Shown: positions 21,390 through 32,856, numbered from the stretch's first letter. The stretch is DNA of 64,000 nt from Nipponacmea schrenckii (GCA_030562195.1 CM060202.1:13144001-13208000), one strand, 5' to 3'. Notes: generated by a model not told the origin, from the sequence alone. Made by a program: numbers and translations.

Positions 21390-23600
21390 CTAAGGAAGGG
21401 GAGGTAATCTACCACGGACTAAGATATCATTTAAATTTTTATTTCGGGTGTAGGCGACAACTAAATAGTTTGTAAAAACTGTTGGGAATTTTTCTTGCAA
21501 TTGTTTGTAGAGGTGGATAATTATACGAGGAACTTGACCAGCTGTACTATTGTATTGAATAACCAAGGGTATAATCTGAAAGTCTACTTGGATATTCATG
21601 CCGAACGGATGCATGGTTTGTAATTTGTTAATCCAAAAGTTTTCACGAATTAATCGAACTTTCTTAGTATTCATACCAGGTTGTTCATATATCTGTTCTA
21701 TTGGAATAATTTTTAGGTCTGTTAATTGATGATTGGATTGGTTAAAGTGTTTAGATACTGTTTTATTTGTTTTTTTTAGGTTGATGTCAGATCGGTGATG
21801 ATTAAAGCGAACCCTTAACGAATTCATTGTCTCGCCGACGTATTGTTGGCTACATCTTGTACAGGAGATAAGATAAATGATGTTACTGCTGGTACAACTA
21901 AGTTTGTCATTAACTTGAAAAATTGCACCTGTACGTGTATTTTTAAAAAAATCAGTGGGCAAAATAAAGGGACATGTTTGACAGCGGGTTGTATTACATG
22001 GATGAACAGAAGAATCAGCTAATGTGGAACTTTTGATACTTCTCAAGAATCTTCTTGAGTAGCCACGTTCGCGTAGATTTGAAAGACAATAGAACAAGCC
22101 TCCTCGAAGTCCTCTTTACGCGTACAAATTCGGTGAAATCTCAAGATTTGTGACTTAATAATGCCAGAAAAAGTATGTTTCGGATGACAAGACGATTTGA
22201 ATAAAAGTTGGTGAGTGTCGGTGGGCTTGAAAAAAACTTTAATATCTAATTGATTGGTTTCATGAAAATTGGTATCTTTAAAAACTGTAGTGTCCAGAAA
22301 ATCAATTTGCTTTTCGCTAATATTGGAGGTTAATTTTATAGATGGGTGGTGGTTATTGAGAATATTAAAATATTCCCAAAATTCGTCAATCGTATGAGTC
22401 CAAATTAAGAAAATATCATCAAGGAATCGTACATAAAAAAATTGGTAGTCTGGGGCAGAGAAGTGATTCCTCTCTTTCCCATTCTGCCATGAAAATATTT
22501 GCATAGGAGAGGGCAAATCGTTTTCCCATGGCTGTTCCTGAAGCCTGAAGATAAATTTTTTCATTAAAAATAAAGTCATTCCGTTTCAAACAAATTTCTA
22601 ACAGTTCTATGATTTCTTTATCCGGTCTATCAGGATCGGGCTTCCGCTCGAATGCTTGCTTTACAGCGCGCAATCCAGACTCATTGTCAATTCTAGTATA
22701 CATGCTTTGAACGTCTAAAGAAACTAATAAGGCATCTGCTGGGATTTTAAGCGTTTTTATCTTCTCAACGAAGTCGTTTGTGTCTTTGATATAGGCAGGA
22801 TGTGTTGAAGCAAGTGGCAGTAAAAAGTGATCTATATATTCTGAGACCCTATAAGACTCACTTGCACAGTCAGATATCATTGGCCGTCCTTTGGGAATTT
22901 TATTGGGTGAAAACCACTCATTTTCGGGATTTTTGTGGATTTTCGGAAGGGTGTACAAATGTCTTTGACGGGGCTCTTTGTCGGGCTTCAGATAATCAAA
23001 TTGCTTTGGTTTAAGGTAGTCTTTATCAAGTAAATCTTTCAAAATATTTGTTATTAATTTGGTAGTTTCCATGTAAATCGGATTGTCTAAAGGAGTGTAA
23101 TATTCAAGGTTACTTAATTGTGATTCGGCTTCATTGACATAATCCTGCCTATTCAAGATCACACAACAACTTCCCTTATCGCTTTTCTTGATAACAATAT
23201 TTTTGTCTTTCTTTAGAGCGTTCAAAGCAGTACGTTCCGCATGAAAAAGGGTTTGGGCTTTCTCGTTTACGATAGGCAAACGAGATACTTCATTATCCAT
23301 TTCCTGAAAGGTATCTAAAATGTCTTTGTGCATATAGCTATCAGCAGGCGTAAATTTTGATTTTTCTACAAACTTGGTGATCGGACCACGAGAAGGCGTG
23401 TTTCTATAGAAATAGTTCAGCTTTAAATTTCTCTGGAATCTTTTAGTGGCTTCCACTAATGGTATACGTGATGAAGGTTTTTTAGAGGGTACGAATTTGA
23501 GACCTTTATCTAGTAGTTTTTGTTCATTTGGAGAGAGAATTCTTGAACTTAGGTTGATAACTGTTTTTCCAAGCTGGAGACTAGTATTGGGACCCCCGCA
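21390..23600 (-). pseudogene. Penelope-like reverse transcriptase with GIY-YIG endonuclease
   Basis: Minus-strand coding region broken into three pieces: about 23,600-22,480, 22,579-22,090 and 22,097-21,390. The N-terminal part has the Penelope signature NLSSR...LSPNEQKLLDKGLKF and KSDKGSCCVI. RT motifs follow: LVSLDVQSMYTRI (motif A), SGTAMGKRFALSYANIFMAEW (motif B) and FLDDIFLIW (motif C, catalytic Asp pair present). The C-terminal GIY-YIG nuclease is seen as YLISCTRCSQQYVGETMNSL. Frameshifts lie near 22,470 (after MAEWE) and near 22,090. The protein would copy the element's RNA and nick target DNA. This copy is dead unless the shifts are sequencing errors. Confidence 0.85.
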
Positions 23601-23601
23601 C

Positions 23602-24157
23602 CTAGTTTAAAGGTGCTGAAGAAGCTGTGATGAAGTCCATACAGTGGCTATAGATGGATTGAGCTGTTATTGGTGTCCAGTGGATATCATCGCCTCTGAC
23701 TTTGATGATTGTATTGGCTCCTGGATAAGACTCAATTTGGGTATCTGGCTTGATTTTAGTTCTATCTATACGATTGAGGTTAGGCGATCCTAGGATTAAG
23801 ACTGGTTTAGAATTCAGTAGGCAATGTCCACGAGTCTTTGTTTTGATTGGCGTGACGACTTGGTAGTGGTTTGGGATCATAATCTATTTTCCGTCGAGAA
23901 GATTTAGAATTCTGCGAAGATGGTTGTCGGGAAGGAGATGGAGAAGAGGTTAAAAGAGGTGAACATGGTTGAGATGAAGATTGGAGAGAACTGTTGGTAT
24001 ATGGAATAGCTAGATTGGGAGGGGGAGACTTGGGTGAGGAACTATTAGAGGGAAGGGTTGGTTTGATAGAAGGAATGACAGGGATAATGGTAGACGAGGT
24101 AGAAGGTATACATGAAGTGGTAACAGAAACCGTAGACGACGAACTGGAAGAGGGCAT
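23602..24157 (-). pseudogene. Leader region of Penelope-like element 1
   Basis: Two overlapping minus-strand frames precede the RT. The first (24,157-23,807) is Ser/Thr/Pro-rich, starts MPSSSSSSTVSVTTS and is low complexity. The second (23,880-23,602) contains PVLILGSPNLNRI and SYPGANTIIKV. The latter resembles the first block of SGNH/GDSL hydrolases (usual form GDSN), but the catalytic Ser context reads GSPN, so activity is doubtful. Whether this is one leader protein or a fused neighbouring fragment cannot be told. Confidence 0.4.
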
Positions 24158-24250
24158 GGTAGAAGAGGAGGTAGAAGGTATGGATGAAGTACTGATAGTA
24201 ACCGTAGACGACGAACTGGTAGAGGGTATGGTAGACGAGTATATAGAGGC
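24096..24250. repeat. 72-bp tandem repeat in the element leader
   Basis: A 72-bp unit beginning GAGGTAGAAGGTAT occurs at 24,096 and 24,168, with a partial third copy from about 24,240. It is a multiple of three and encodes Ser/Thr-rich peptide on the minus strand. Confidence 0.65.
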
Positions 24251-24440
24251 TATATACCTAGATGACGGGTATTCCTTGCCATGGCAGAAATAATATAATG
24301 CTATGAAATTAAAGAAAAATGATTTAAATCAAAATATTTATTACACAAACGTATATTACAAAGTGTAATCCAAATAAAATCACAAATAATCCAAAATTAA
24401 ATACACAATATTTATACAAGGGGTAGTAGGGAGGGAGCGA

Positions 24441-24475
24441 TGCGCATTTCGACTATACAGTCTTCATCAGGCTCT
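24441..24475 (-). ncRNA. Hammerhead ribozyme of Penelope-like element 1
   Basis: On the minus strand: CTGATGA (24,464-24,470), then stem II GACT-GTAT-AGTC, then GAAA (24,447-24,450), then the self-complementary TGCGCA as a short stem III. These are the invariant core elements of a hammerhead ribozyme. Penelope-like elements are known to carry such ribozymes. A palindromic stem III suggests activity as a dimer. Confidence 0.7.
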
Positions 24476-24499
24476 ATGAACACCTTATGGAAATTTGAA

Positions 24500-24960
24500 A
24501 CATATATACAGACAATTTGATTAACTAGTAACTATATTCAATTGTAAAATAAACAATGATCTTAATTGGGTGAGGTTAATTATCAGACAAAACATCTAGA
24601 TTAAAATTGAGTTAAACTTATAAAAGCATAATGATTGAAACATATAACAGGAAGTCATATAATTAGTTTTGGGGTAAAAGATAAAAGCCTTAAAATAGTG
24701 CTATATTTTTGAATATTGTTTAGATAATGTCTACTCTATTAATTTCGATAATTTTGTACATCTTGAAAGAAATTCTTATTTCCATTGTATAGGAATTTGA
24801 CATTATCTCGAGTATTCTATGGGCTTCTTGTATGTGCTTGTTGATATTATTGGATGTCATGTATAGTACTACATTTATTCTGGTATTTTTCAGATGCCAG
24901 ATAGTCACACTTGCCTTTTAGGGCTCTACATCTCATAAACAACCCTTTTAGGCTGACTTA
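24500..24960. other. AT-rich DNA between two retroelements
   Basis: No gene or repeat recognised. It may include outer parts of the Penelope-like element's long terminal structure. Confidence 0.4.
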
Positions 24961-24975
24961 TCATAATCTGTATCA

Positions 24976-25001
24976 ATAATAATAATAATAATAATAATAA
25001 A
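24976..25001 (-). repeat. (ATT)n tail of the LINE
   Basis: About eight AAT triplets on the plus strand directly abut AAACTCTTTATTTTACATGG, which on the minus strand reads as an AATAAAGAG 3' end. Short simple-repeat tails are typical of CR1/L2 elements. Confidence 0.7.
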
Positions 25002-25084
25002 CTCTTTATTTTACATGGGTCAGAATTAGGCCCAATACACAAGGACATGGTCCTGTCTCACATTCAGCCCATGGGGCAATACAT

Positions 25085-25653
25085 TGGAAAAAAAAGAAAA
25101 AAGAAAAAAAAAAAAAAGAAAAAAAAAAAGAAATAAAATCGAAAATACATAATATGTCAATATACAATTCGTCTGAAATACTGAAAATACACAAGTACAT
25201 GTGTATCAAATGGACAGAGATATATGTTCCGGCGATCAAGTACATGACCACAAATAAATATACAATACTCCACGTACAATTTGTTAAAAAAATACACAAG
25301 TACATGTGCATGAATGGACAGATTTTCAACCTACAATTTGTTTATAAAATGGATGTAATATATAGTTCCCGCGGCCATGCACACGACCGCAAAAAATCAC
25401 GTATTATTTCAACGTACAATTTATTTTCAAATACACAATTACATGTGTAAATAATGGACAGATTTATCTTCCGGTGATCAAGTACATGACAGCAAAAACC
25501 ATATATCATTTCAATGTACAATTAGTTTTAAAATACACAAGTACATGTGTATAAAATGGACAGATTCATCATTCTGCGATCAAGTACATGACCACAAAAA
25601 CCAAGGGATAGACAAGTACATCTGCATGAGACGATCAGACATCAAAACATACA

Positions 25654-25690
<37 letters not shown>
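25085..25690. repeat. Minisatellite and A-runs in the LINE 3' region
   Basis: From about 25,150 to 25,615 a unit of roughly 100-140 bp recurs four to five times, marked by TACACAAGTACATGTG (about 25,188, 25,295, 25,433 in mutated form and 25,534) and GATCAAGTACATGAC. A-rich tracts flank it at 25,089-25,135 and 25,658-25,692. Confidence 0.65.
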
Positions 25691-25694
<4 letters not shown>

Positions 25695-26041
25695 AAAAAG
25701 AATTGCCAAAGCGTCAGTGCATGTGCTGCGAGCGGGCTACCCAACCCTACTCCATTTTATGTTCTTATTTTCTATGGAGGGGGAGGTAGGATTTGTCCAT
25801 GCTCAAGACCAGCTTTAAGGATGTTTACTCATCGCCCGACAGTAGTAATTTAGATTTTCAAAATGGTTCAAGATAGGCCAAAATAGAATTGTTGGTGGTG
25901 ATATACCTGTGGGAAAGGGAAAAATAAAATTAATAAATTACTTAAATCATTAAATCATGGAAAAAACACAATTGTTAAGATAGCCATCAGCAAGTAATCC
26001 TATAGTTGGTGAAAAGAATACCCGTGTAACAGGAAGTATGC

Positions 26042-27818
26042 TTATGTTAATGAAAGATTACCAAGAATCATCCTTCGAAAAGTCTTAAAATCTGATGCTG
26101 ATTTAATATTTTCGTCTAGACCATTCCATAAAATTGATCCTTTGTATTTAATACTTTGTTTAATCAAATTGATTCGTGGTTTTTGCACCACAAGTTTTGA
26201 ATTTATGCTAGAATAAGGCGTCTGTTTATAGCTAAAGAGGCTTGAAAGGTAGGAAGGAGACAAGTTGTTCAGAATTTTATACATAAATTTATACGAATTA
26301 AAATTATGCCTGGTTTTAATGTCAAAAATATTAAGCCTTTTAAGATTCAGTGACAAATCAGTATTATACTTAGAACCAAGAATTAATCTAAAAGCAATTT
26401 TTTGTTGCCTGTGTAAAATATCGGCCGATGCAATGTCGTGCGAATCCCAAATAGTTGAACAATAATCCAAATATGGTTGAAAGTGACATTTATAAAAAAT
26501 AGATCTATATTTTTCAGGCATGATCTTTCTTAACTGTCGCAGTTGAAATAACTTAGTATTTAAAATTTTAGCAACGAACTTTACGTGCGGAGTCCATGAG
26601 AGATTTTGATTCACAGTAACACCTAGTAATTTAAAGTTTTCAACTTGTTCAATAAATTGATTATTAAGTTCAATTGATAAATCTGATGAATATTTTCTTT
26701 TTTGAGAAGTTGTAATTAACATACATTTGGTCTTATTTTCTTTTAAAAAATCATGACATTAAAGGAACACCAGTTTAAGATTGCATCAGTATCTTCTTGC
26801 AATTGTAATTGTATGTCAGTAACCGATTTACCAGAAGTATAAATCGTAGTATCATCCGCAAAAAGATCACAGTTAGAGTTAATATGCAAGGGAAAAATCA
26901 TTAATATAAAGATTAAACAAAAAGGGGGACCTAAAATTGATCCTTGTGGTACTCCATACTTTATACTTCGAGAAGACGAAAGAGTTCCATTGACGTAACA
27001 ACGCTGAGTACGATTCGACAAGTAACAATTTATGAAGGTTATTAATGCATTCGAAAATTTGTATATTTTTTAGTTTTTCAATAATTATCTCATGGGAAAT
27101 CAAATCAAATGCTTTTGTAAAATCAAAGAAAATAGAACCAACCATAAGATTATTATTTACTGCATCATAAACGTTTTCAATTATGTTAGTCAGAGCTGTT
27201 TGACAAGAACTATTAGACCTAAAACCAGATTGGTGCGAATACAATAACTTATTATTATTTAAGAAATTATTTATATGTTTTGAATAATGTCTTTCAAGTG
27301 GTTTAGATACACTAGATAATACAGAAATTGGTCTATAATTATTAGGATCAAAATTTAGCGCCGGATTTATACAGTGGTAAAACTTTTGCTTCTTTGAATT
27401 TATCAGGAAATATATTTGCATCAATGCATAGATTATATATATGTGTCAAAGGACCACTTAACGTAAAAGCACCATATTTGAGAAATAGAGGATTTAATTT
27501 ATCTAAACCAGCACTTTTGGTTGCATTTAACGAAGACAACTGTTTAAAAACTTCATATTTGTTAATGTAGGGAATCGAACATTCTTCATTAGAATTTAAC
27601 TTAGAAGTGACAAATTCTTCTATTTTATTTACGAAATAACTTTTATCAATATTTCTATGAACATGCTTTTGATTAATCAATTTGGATGCAATATTTGAAA
27701 AATGATCATTGACTACCTCGGGTTCTAAAGGAATCAGATTAGTTGAATTATTAGCCTTATTAGTTAAGGAGTTGATAACTTTCCAGATATGTTTTGATTT
27801 TTTTCTGATCTGAAGCAA
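26042..27818 (-). pseudogene. LINE ORF2, reverse transcriptase part
   Basis: Minus-strand pieces in shifting frames cover the RT from start to end: SAGLDKLNPLFL, NYRPISVLSSVSKPLER, HQSGFRSNSS, FFDFTKAFDLISHEI (motif A), GVPQGSILGPPF (motif B) and FADDTTIY (motif C, Asp pair kept). The thumb region NFKLLGVTVNQNLSW and the C-terminal conserved block FQPYLDYCSTIW follow. This is the CR1/L2/Jockey-group pattern. At least three frame changes (near 27,380, 26,950 and 26,735) break it. It follows the endonuclease part directly and would have been one polyprotein. Confidence 0.8.
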
Positions 27819-27847
27819 GTTTTATGTTAAACTGCTTTTTGGCTTTA

Positions 27848-28853
27848 TCAAATCATTTTAATGACGAAATTTCTACACTTCCGATATTCATCATCTTTGC
27901 CTTTTTTTTTCAAACCGTCTCTTATGCGCATTAATTTTAAAATTTCAGAGTCTAACCAGGGTGACTTTATTTCATTTTTGACACGTTTTAACTTTAATGG
28001 TGCATGGGTATCAATTATTGGCTGGATAATATTATACCAAGATTCTAACGCAATATTGGGGTCAGATTTAGTATAAATTTTATCAAAAGGGGGTGTTGCA
28101 AGATCATTATTAAATAAATCTACATCAAAATGTTTCATACTCCGGTAGTAAATATAAACATGCTTAGGTTTTGGAATATGTGCGCCTTTTTTATTCCAGG
28201 TAATACAAGTTGGGTAGTGATCAGATAAACCATATACCGGGACATTAACTTCAGTTATATTACTTTCATTCGAAACGATAACATGATCAATGATAGTGGA
28301 AGATGCTTTAGTTACTCGAGTAGGAACTTTTATAATTTGTTTTAAACTATATAAAGACAGTAAATTATTCCAATTTGAATTTTTTCCATTTGACACATCA
28401 ATATTAATATCACCTAACACAATAATTTCTTTATTTTCGTTCCAAACCTTTTCAGTCATTTTAGCAAATGAGTCTAACCAGCATTTATTAGAATTTTGGG
28501 TGCCTATAAATGCAACATATTAATAAGGGTTTATGTTTAGTGAGATTTATTTCAATCCAAATTGCTTCTATATCAAGCGATTCTAAATCTTCCCGTCTCC
28601 TACAATTTAAATGTTTTTTAACAAAAAGTAGAAGTCCAGCTGAACTATTATTACACTTTTCTTTTCGAAATGGCAAGTGAAATCCTGGAGTACTGAAATA
28701 TTTAGTTGGTACAAACGACTTTAGGTGAGTTTCAGATAAACCAAAAATGTCAAAATTTGAAATAAGTTGGCAAATTTGAGTCTTTTTATTTACCGCATGG
28801 CAAACATTTAAGTGACCAATATGAATACCCCGCTCTTTTAAAAAGTTATACAT
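27848..28853 (-). pseudogene. LINE ORF2, endonuclease part
   Basis: Two minus-strand pieces (28,853-28,488 and 28,459-27,848) together form an APE-type endonuclease. Visible blocks are GHLNVCHAVNK, LSETHL, AGLLLFVKKHL, IEAIWIEI, VLGDINID, IIDHVIVS and GLSDHYPT (the SDH catalytic block). A frameshift separates the pieces near 28,480. The enzyme would nick target DNA to prime reverse transcription. Confidence 0.8.
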
Positions 28854-28872
28854 ATTAAATGGTTTAAAACAA

Positions 28873-29649
28873 TTAGTAAGATAGACGTCTGGCTGTTGCT
28901 GAAAGTGAATTTAAAATACAATTTAATGCCTGTGAGTTATACCTTAAAGGATAAATAAAAGGATTAGATTTTCTGTTCTGTCTGACAACCGAATCTACAA
29001 TGATATGAGATAAAATATTAGTTCCAAAATTATTTAAATGAACACCATCTTGCACCAAAACTTCACGAGGGGACCTACAAATGAAAGAATCGTAAATATT
29101 AATATACTGACATCTATTGTCATGACAAAACTGCCGTAGAAAATAGTTAAATTTTTGGCACCGCATCTGGAAATTAAAAGGATTAATTCGAGGGATTACA
29201 GAACATACAAATATATTAATATCGTTATAGTTAGTTAGTAGGTCCTTCAATAAATTCTTATAGTCATTTACACATTGTTGAAAAGTTGCTAATTTCCTGC
29301 TTATGTCATTTCCTCCGACAGAGAGCACAATGTTTTTGATAGACGTAGCTTCACCAAGTAATTGTAATAATCTCGGTTTAAGTTCGCTAATTGTCGATCC
29401 ACTGTTGGTATCGATGACACATAATTGTCCTAAGTTGTCTGATAGTCGTAACGAAAAAAGGGACTTCACGAGAGAACTTCCAATGACTAAGGTTTCGGCA
29501 CACGCGATGGATCTTTGAATGGGCCGAGTTGTAAAATCATGAGTTTTCTTAATGGCTTTAGTTGACTTCTTAAGGTTTTGCTTCTTTATAAGTTCATTAA
29601 CTTTATCAAAATTTATAGGTTGAGTAGGTTTAACAGTGGGAACTGGCAC
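28873..29649 (-). CDS. LINE ORF1, SGNH-type esterase domain
   Basis: An open 258-residue minus-strand frame. ETLVIGSSLVKSL gives block I with the nucleophile Ser, SVGGNDISRK block III, and DGVHLNNFGTNIL block V with the Asp-His pair, so the hydrolase triad looks complete. Esterase-type ORF1 proteins are known from CR1/L2 LINEs, where they bind nucleic acid and form ribonucleoprotein particles. The frame lies just upstream of the endonuclease frame. The upstream part of ORF1 is in other frames (see 29,686-30,440), so only this domain is intact. Confidence 0.75.
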   Translation of the reverse strand: MPVPTVKPTQPINFDKVNELIKKQNLKKSTKAIKKTHDFTTRPIQRSIACAETLVIGSSLVKSLFSLRLSDNLGQLCVIDTNSGSTISELKPRLLQLLGEATSIKNIVLSVGGNDISRKLATFQQCVNDYKNLLKDLLTNYNDINIFVCSVIPRINPFNFQMRCQKFNYFLRQFCHDNRCQYINIYDSFICRSPREVLVQDGVHLNNFGTNILSHIIVDSVVRQNRKSNPFIYPLRYNSQALNCILNSLSATARRLSY

Positions 29650-29685
29650 TGGTATCGGACCTGAGACCGCAGATAGTTTTTTTGG

Positions 29686-30440
29686 TTAAGTCATTGATTT
29701 GATCCGAGAGTCGCAAAAAATTTTAATTGACATCTTTTCTATGGCGGCTTCGCACTTTGATTTTTCAGTTGAAGTACAGAAAGGAAAATCAGTTTGTACA
29801 CTTACACTGGTATTTAGTTCACAAGTTTGAGTTCCGACAGTAGAAAACTTTTGGCTTACATTGGGCACAGAAATCTTGTCCAGATTGTCACTTATTTCAG
29901 GATTAGATGGAATAAACTTAGAAAACACAATCTCGATCCATCTGGAACAGTCTGTACCCTGAACATGGAGTTTATTTTTCTTGTTGTAAAATGTTAACGT
30001 AGTAAATTAATTGATTAGAAGGAGACAAGGACGAATCAAAAGTTTTGAAAAATTTTGGGCCCTTTAAGGAGTCATCCTTGAACAAAGAATACTGGTTCGA
30101 ACAAAACTGAAGTATAAGTCTGTACGTTTCTTCCTTATTAAATGAAATAACAATAGATTTAGTATAATGCGTATAGTCTGCAATGTCAAAATTAAAATCT
30201 GGATGGTTCAAAATAAAGTTTTTTTCCCTTTTCCAGACTTAAAATGCTGGTCGATGTTGATAAAGTCTTAGTCGGTCGAGATGGAGTTGAATAGTTTGAT
30301 CTTTTGGAATTGAGGTGTGGAAAGTCTATTTCACTGTCGCTATCAAAGTCAGAGTCTGAGAAATTACTCAGGAAATCGTTCAGTTCCTTTGAAATACTGT
30401 CATTCATTGTGCAAATTTGAAGTAAAATCACAAGGTACAA
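29686..30440 (-). pseudogene. LINE ORF1, N-terminal part
   Basis: Three minus-strand frames continue upstream of the esterase: 30,440-30,192 (with NDSISKELNDFLSNFSDSDF, acidic and Ser-rich), 30,211-29,972 (DYTHYTKSIVISF) and 29,928-29,686 (TVGTQTCELNTSVSVQTDF). They read like one protein broken by frameshifts. No domain is recognised; an acidic leader followed by a coiled or linker region is likely. Confidence 0.55.
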
Positions 30441-30740
30441 AAATGTTTACGACGTCGTCAAGTAGATGACGTCACCAAACAAGGCCATCTTTGAAAAAGA
30501 AAGCCTTTGCTGGCATACCACAAATTGAAACTTAAAAATCCTTTGAATAATCACTATATAGATGTTGATTACAGTTCCTCCTTATCCTTGAATGTATTGA
30601 AAAAACACTGGTTATAAAAATCCAACTGAATTCTCTACTTTTCGTTAATAAAATTCACTAAAACTAGAGTGGCTTTAGAAGGTCGACTGCTTGACGTGAC
30701 GTCATCTGCATCTCTAAATTGCACAGAGCCACTCGATGTC

Positions 30741-31995
30741 ATATATATTCCTCATTTTATACATTAATTTGTTTCAAGAGTTTTTACGAGTAAGTCAAAA
30801 TATTGTAATGTGTGAAACCCTAAATACAGAATTATTTTTTAGGCTCGATACAGGCAAATGTAAATGTTCATTTAATATAGGAGTAAATATAATCTCATAA
30901 TATATAATATAATTCAGTCACAATATATGACAACTAAAAAACTGAATATGACAAATTATGAAAAAATTAATCTGGAATAACATGTAAATAAAAATCTATG
31001 GTATTTAAAGTAAAACAATATCAATACTATAGTAATGATAATACTAAATAAGGAGGAACAGGTACTTAACCATTTTAATAATTAGCAAAATCACTTAAAA
31101 TCAAACAATCACTAATGTAAATTGGTTCATTATATACTAGTATATTATAACTGTATTTCAATACAATATTTTCATGACATACATGTATTATTCATAATAC
31201 ATGTAGATATCACAAATTTTGCACGTTTTTTTTTTTGGTGTTACATAAGCACCATTTTCAGCGTTAAGTGCACTAACACGTCTTGGAGTGTTGTTCTTCG
31301 ATCATTATTTGCTGTGTAATTATGAAATGCATAGTTACACTGAATTAGGTGTTTAAACTTACCCGTTGGGGTGTTACATGTTAGGCCTAATATGCGAATG
31401 TCGTTGACACCAGACATGAACACTAAATAGAGTGTAGGCCTAGCGGCTAGTGGGATTAACCATCATGTTTTCGACACCGTGGTTTATTTGATTTAAGGTA
31501 GCCTAAATGTTAGCTCGAATAATAGGCCTAAAACGAAATCGATTTTATTAACCACGTCAAAATTCCATTATGCTTAAAATGTTTATAATCATAAAATATT
31601 AATCGAATTATAAGTTCCCAGCATGCTAATCTGTTCACGACAATGACATAATTGGTTCACGTGTTTGCTCAGCCATTTTTGACCGAGCGAGAGCGGCGCG
31701 ATTCAGGGTTACCTTATGCTTTTAATAATGATAGTTCCTCTGATCCAGAAGCAGGTATTTAAGGTTGCCATGAAATGGCATAATTTGATAATATGTATGA
31801 AGTTTAATAGATCTACAAATTTTTAATGACATTGAAAAATACACCTACAACTACACAATGTCAATGAAGAGTTAAAATTCTAGCGCTTTCGAATATGAAT
31901 TTTATCTGCAATAATAACTATTTCATGTTTCATTAACCTACAAATGGATGGCCTACATTAATTAGTATTATCTATAAGAATAAGATTAAACTTAA
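30741..31995. other. AT-rich DNA with GTGTTAC module and GC-rich patch
   Basis: Mostly AT-rich. At about 31,239-31,385 there is a GTGTTACA-rich stretch related to 20,865-21,060. A near-perfect 26-bp palindrome, TACATGTATTAT..., lies near 31,180. A GC-rich patch at about 31,660-31,760 with CACGTG and GGCGCG ends in a donor-like GCAG-GTATTT and could be a first exon, but no coding continuation could be shown. Confidence 0.35.
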
Positions 31996-32337
31996 ATGGT
32001 GTTTGTTTGTCAAATATGTTCAATCTATTTTTCTCATGTTTTCAACAACAGCTACTTTCGACATATAAATCTCCAACATAGATTAGACCCACAATTCAAC
32101 ACAATTTGTGGTCTTCAAGGTTGTTGTAAACATTATACTGCATTCAGCGGTTATAAGACCCATGTCTATCGCTGTCATAGATACACAAAATGCCCAACGA
32201 CAACACTGGCAACAGCAAATAATAACAATCATCACACTCGCACAAGAGAGATCTGTTCCCGTCTGAGAGTTTTGATTTGGGGAGAAGGACAAAATTCTTC
32301 AGGTATATTAGCAATCATGCAATCTTTACTGTCTTAA
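31996..32337 (+). CDS. Orphan C2H2 zinc-finger exon
   Basis: An open frame of 113 residues with two zinc-finger-like units: CQICSIYFSHVFNNSYFRH and a Cys-rich block ending GYKTHVYRCH. A good splice donor, TCTTCAG-GTATAT, at 32,303 suggests the true exon ends at 32,302. The fingers resemble the N-terminus of multi-exon proteins often found near invertebrate transposons. No following exon is seen; hAT relics on the other strand come next. It is probably a truncated gene or transposon part. Confidence 0.4.
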   Translation: MVFVCQICSIYFSHVFNNSYFRHINLQHRLDPQFNTICGLQGCCKHYTAFSGYKTHVYRCHRYTKCPTTTLATANNNNHHTRTREICSRLRVLIWGEGQNSSGILAIMQSLLS

Positions 32338-32856
32338 TTTCATGGTATCATTCTTATGATTTACGTGATTTATATTCAGTCCACGTGTTCGAAATTTCAT
32401 TCTTTTGCATCATAGTTTACGTCTACTTTTACAAATTTGCATATTAATTTTATATTCCGCGCATGTCTAGTCATTTATTCATTATTGCTAATAATTTATA
32501 ATATTTGTAAGGTAATAAATGTGAATCCCTAAAAACTTTCCCTTTTCGTTTTTATGTAAATCCAAGGGAAATAACTCCATATAAGCAAATATTTATTATT
32601 GTATTTTTTGGTCATTTCAGAATGTACACGTATATGTATTAAAGTCTTAAAGTTTTAAAATATCCACATTTTCAAGTTCATAGTAAGACATTACTGAAAC
32701 TTGCCCCTTTAACCCAGTGGCGGAGCCAGGTTTACGTCCCAGGGGGGGGGGGGGGCGAGATTTCTGAGGTTGCCCGAATTTCGAACTTAGTTGTGAGAGT
32801 TTTCTTCTTATGTTATGTTTGTATGGATTTTATCATTTCGATTTTTTTTTAAAATT

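Larger units (their letters stand above)
21390..24480 (-). mobile_element. Penelope-like retroelement 1
   Basis: Minus-strand element with, in order, a hammerhead ribozyme at its 5' side (about 24,441-24,475), a Ser/Thr-rich leader, a Penelope-type reverse transcriptase and a GIY-YIG endonuclease. That domain order is specific to Penelope-like elements. Two frameshifts break the main reading frame. Exact ends were not found. Confidence 0.85.
24976..30740 (-). mobile_element. CR1/L2-type LINE, near full length
   Basis: Minus-strand non-LTR retrotransposon with an N-terminal acidic region, an ORF1 esterase domain, an AP-type endonuclease, a reverse transcriptase, a 3' untranslated region with a minisatellite, and an (ATT)n tail (plus-strand AAT repeat at about 24,976-25,000). 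The 5' end is placed only roughly; 30,440-30,740 is CpG-bearing with GTGACGTCAT and may be the promoter. Frameshifts and stops split both ORFs, so this copy is inactive. Confidence 0.8.

Noticed and set aside
24960..25000. (AAT)n as an independent microsatellite
   Set aside because: Its position directly at the 3' end of the minus-strand LINE makes it the element's tail.
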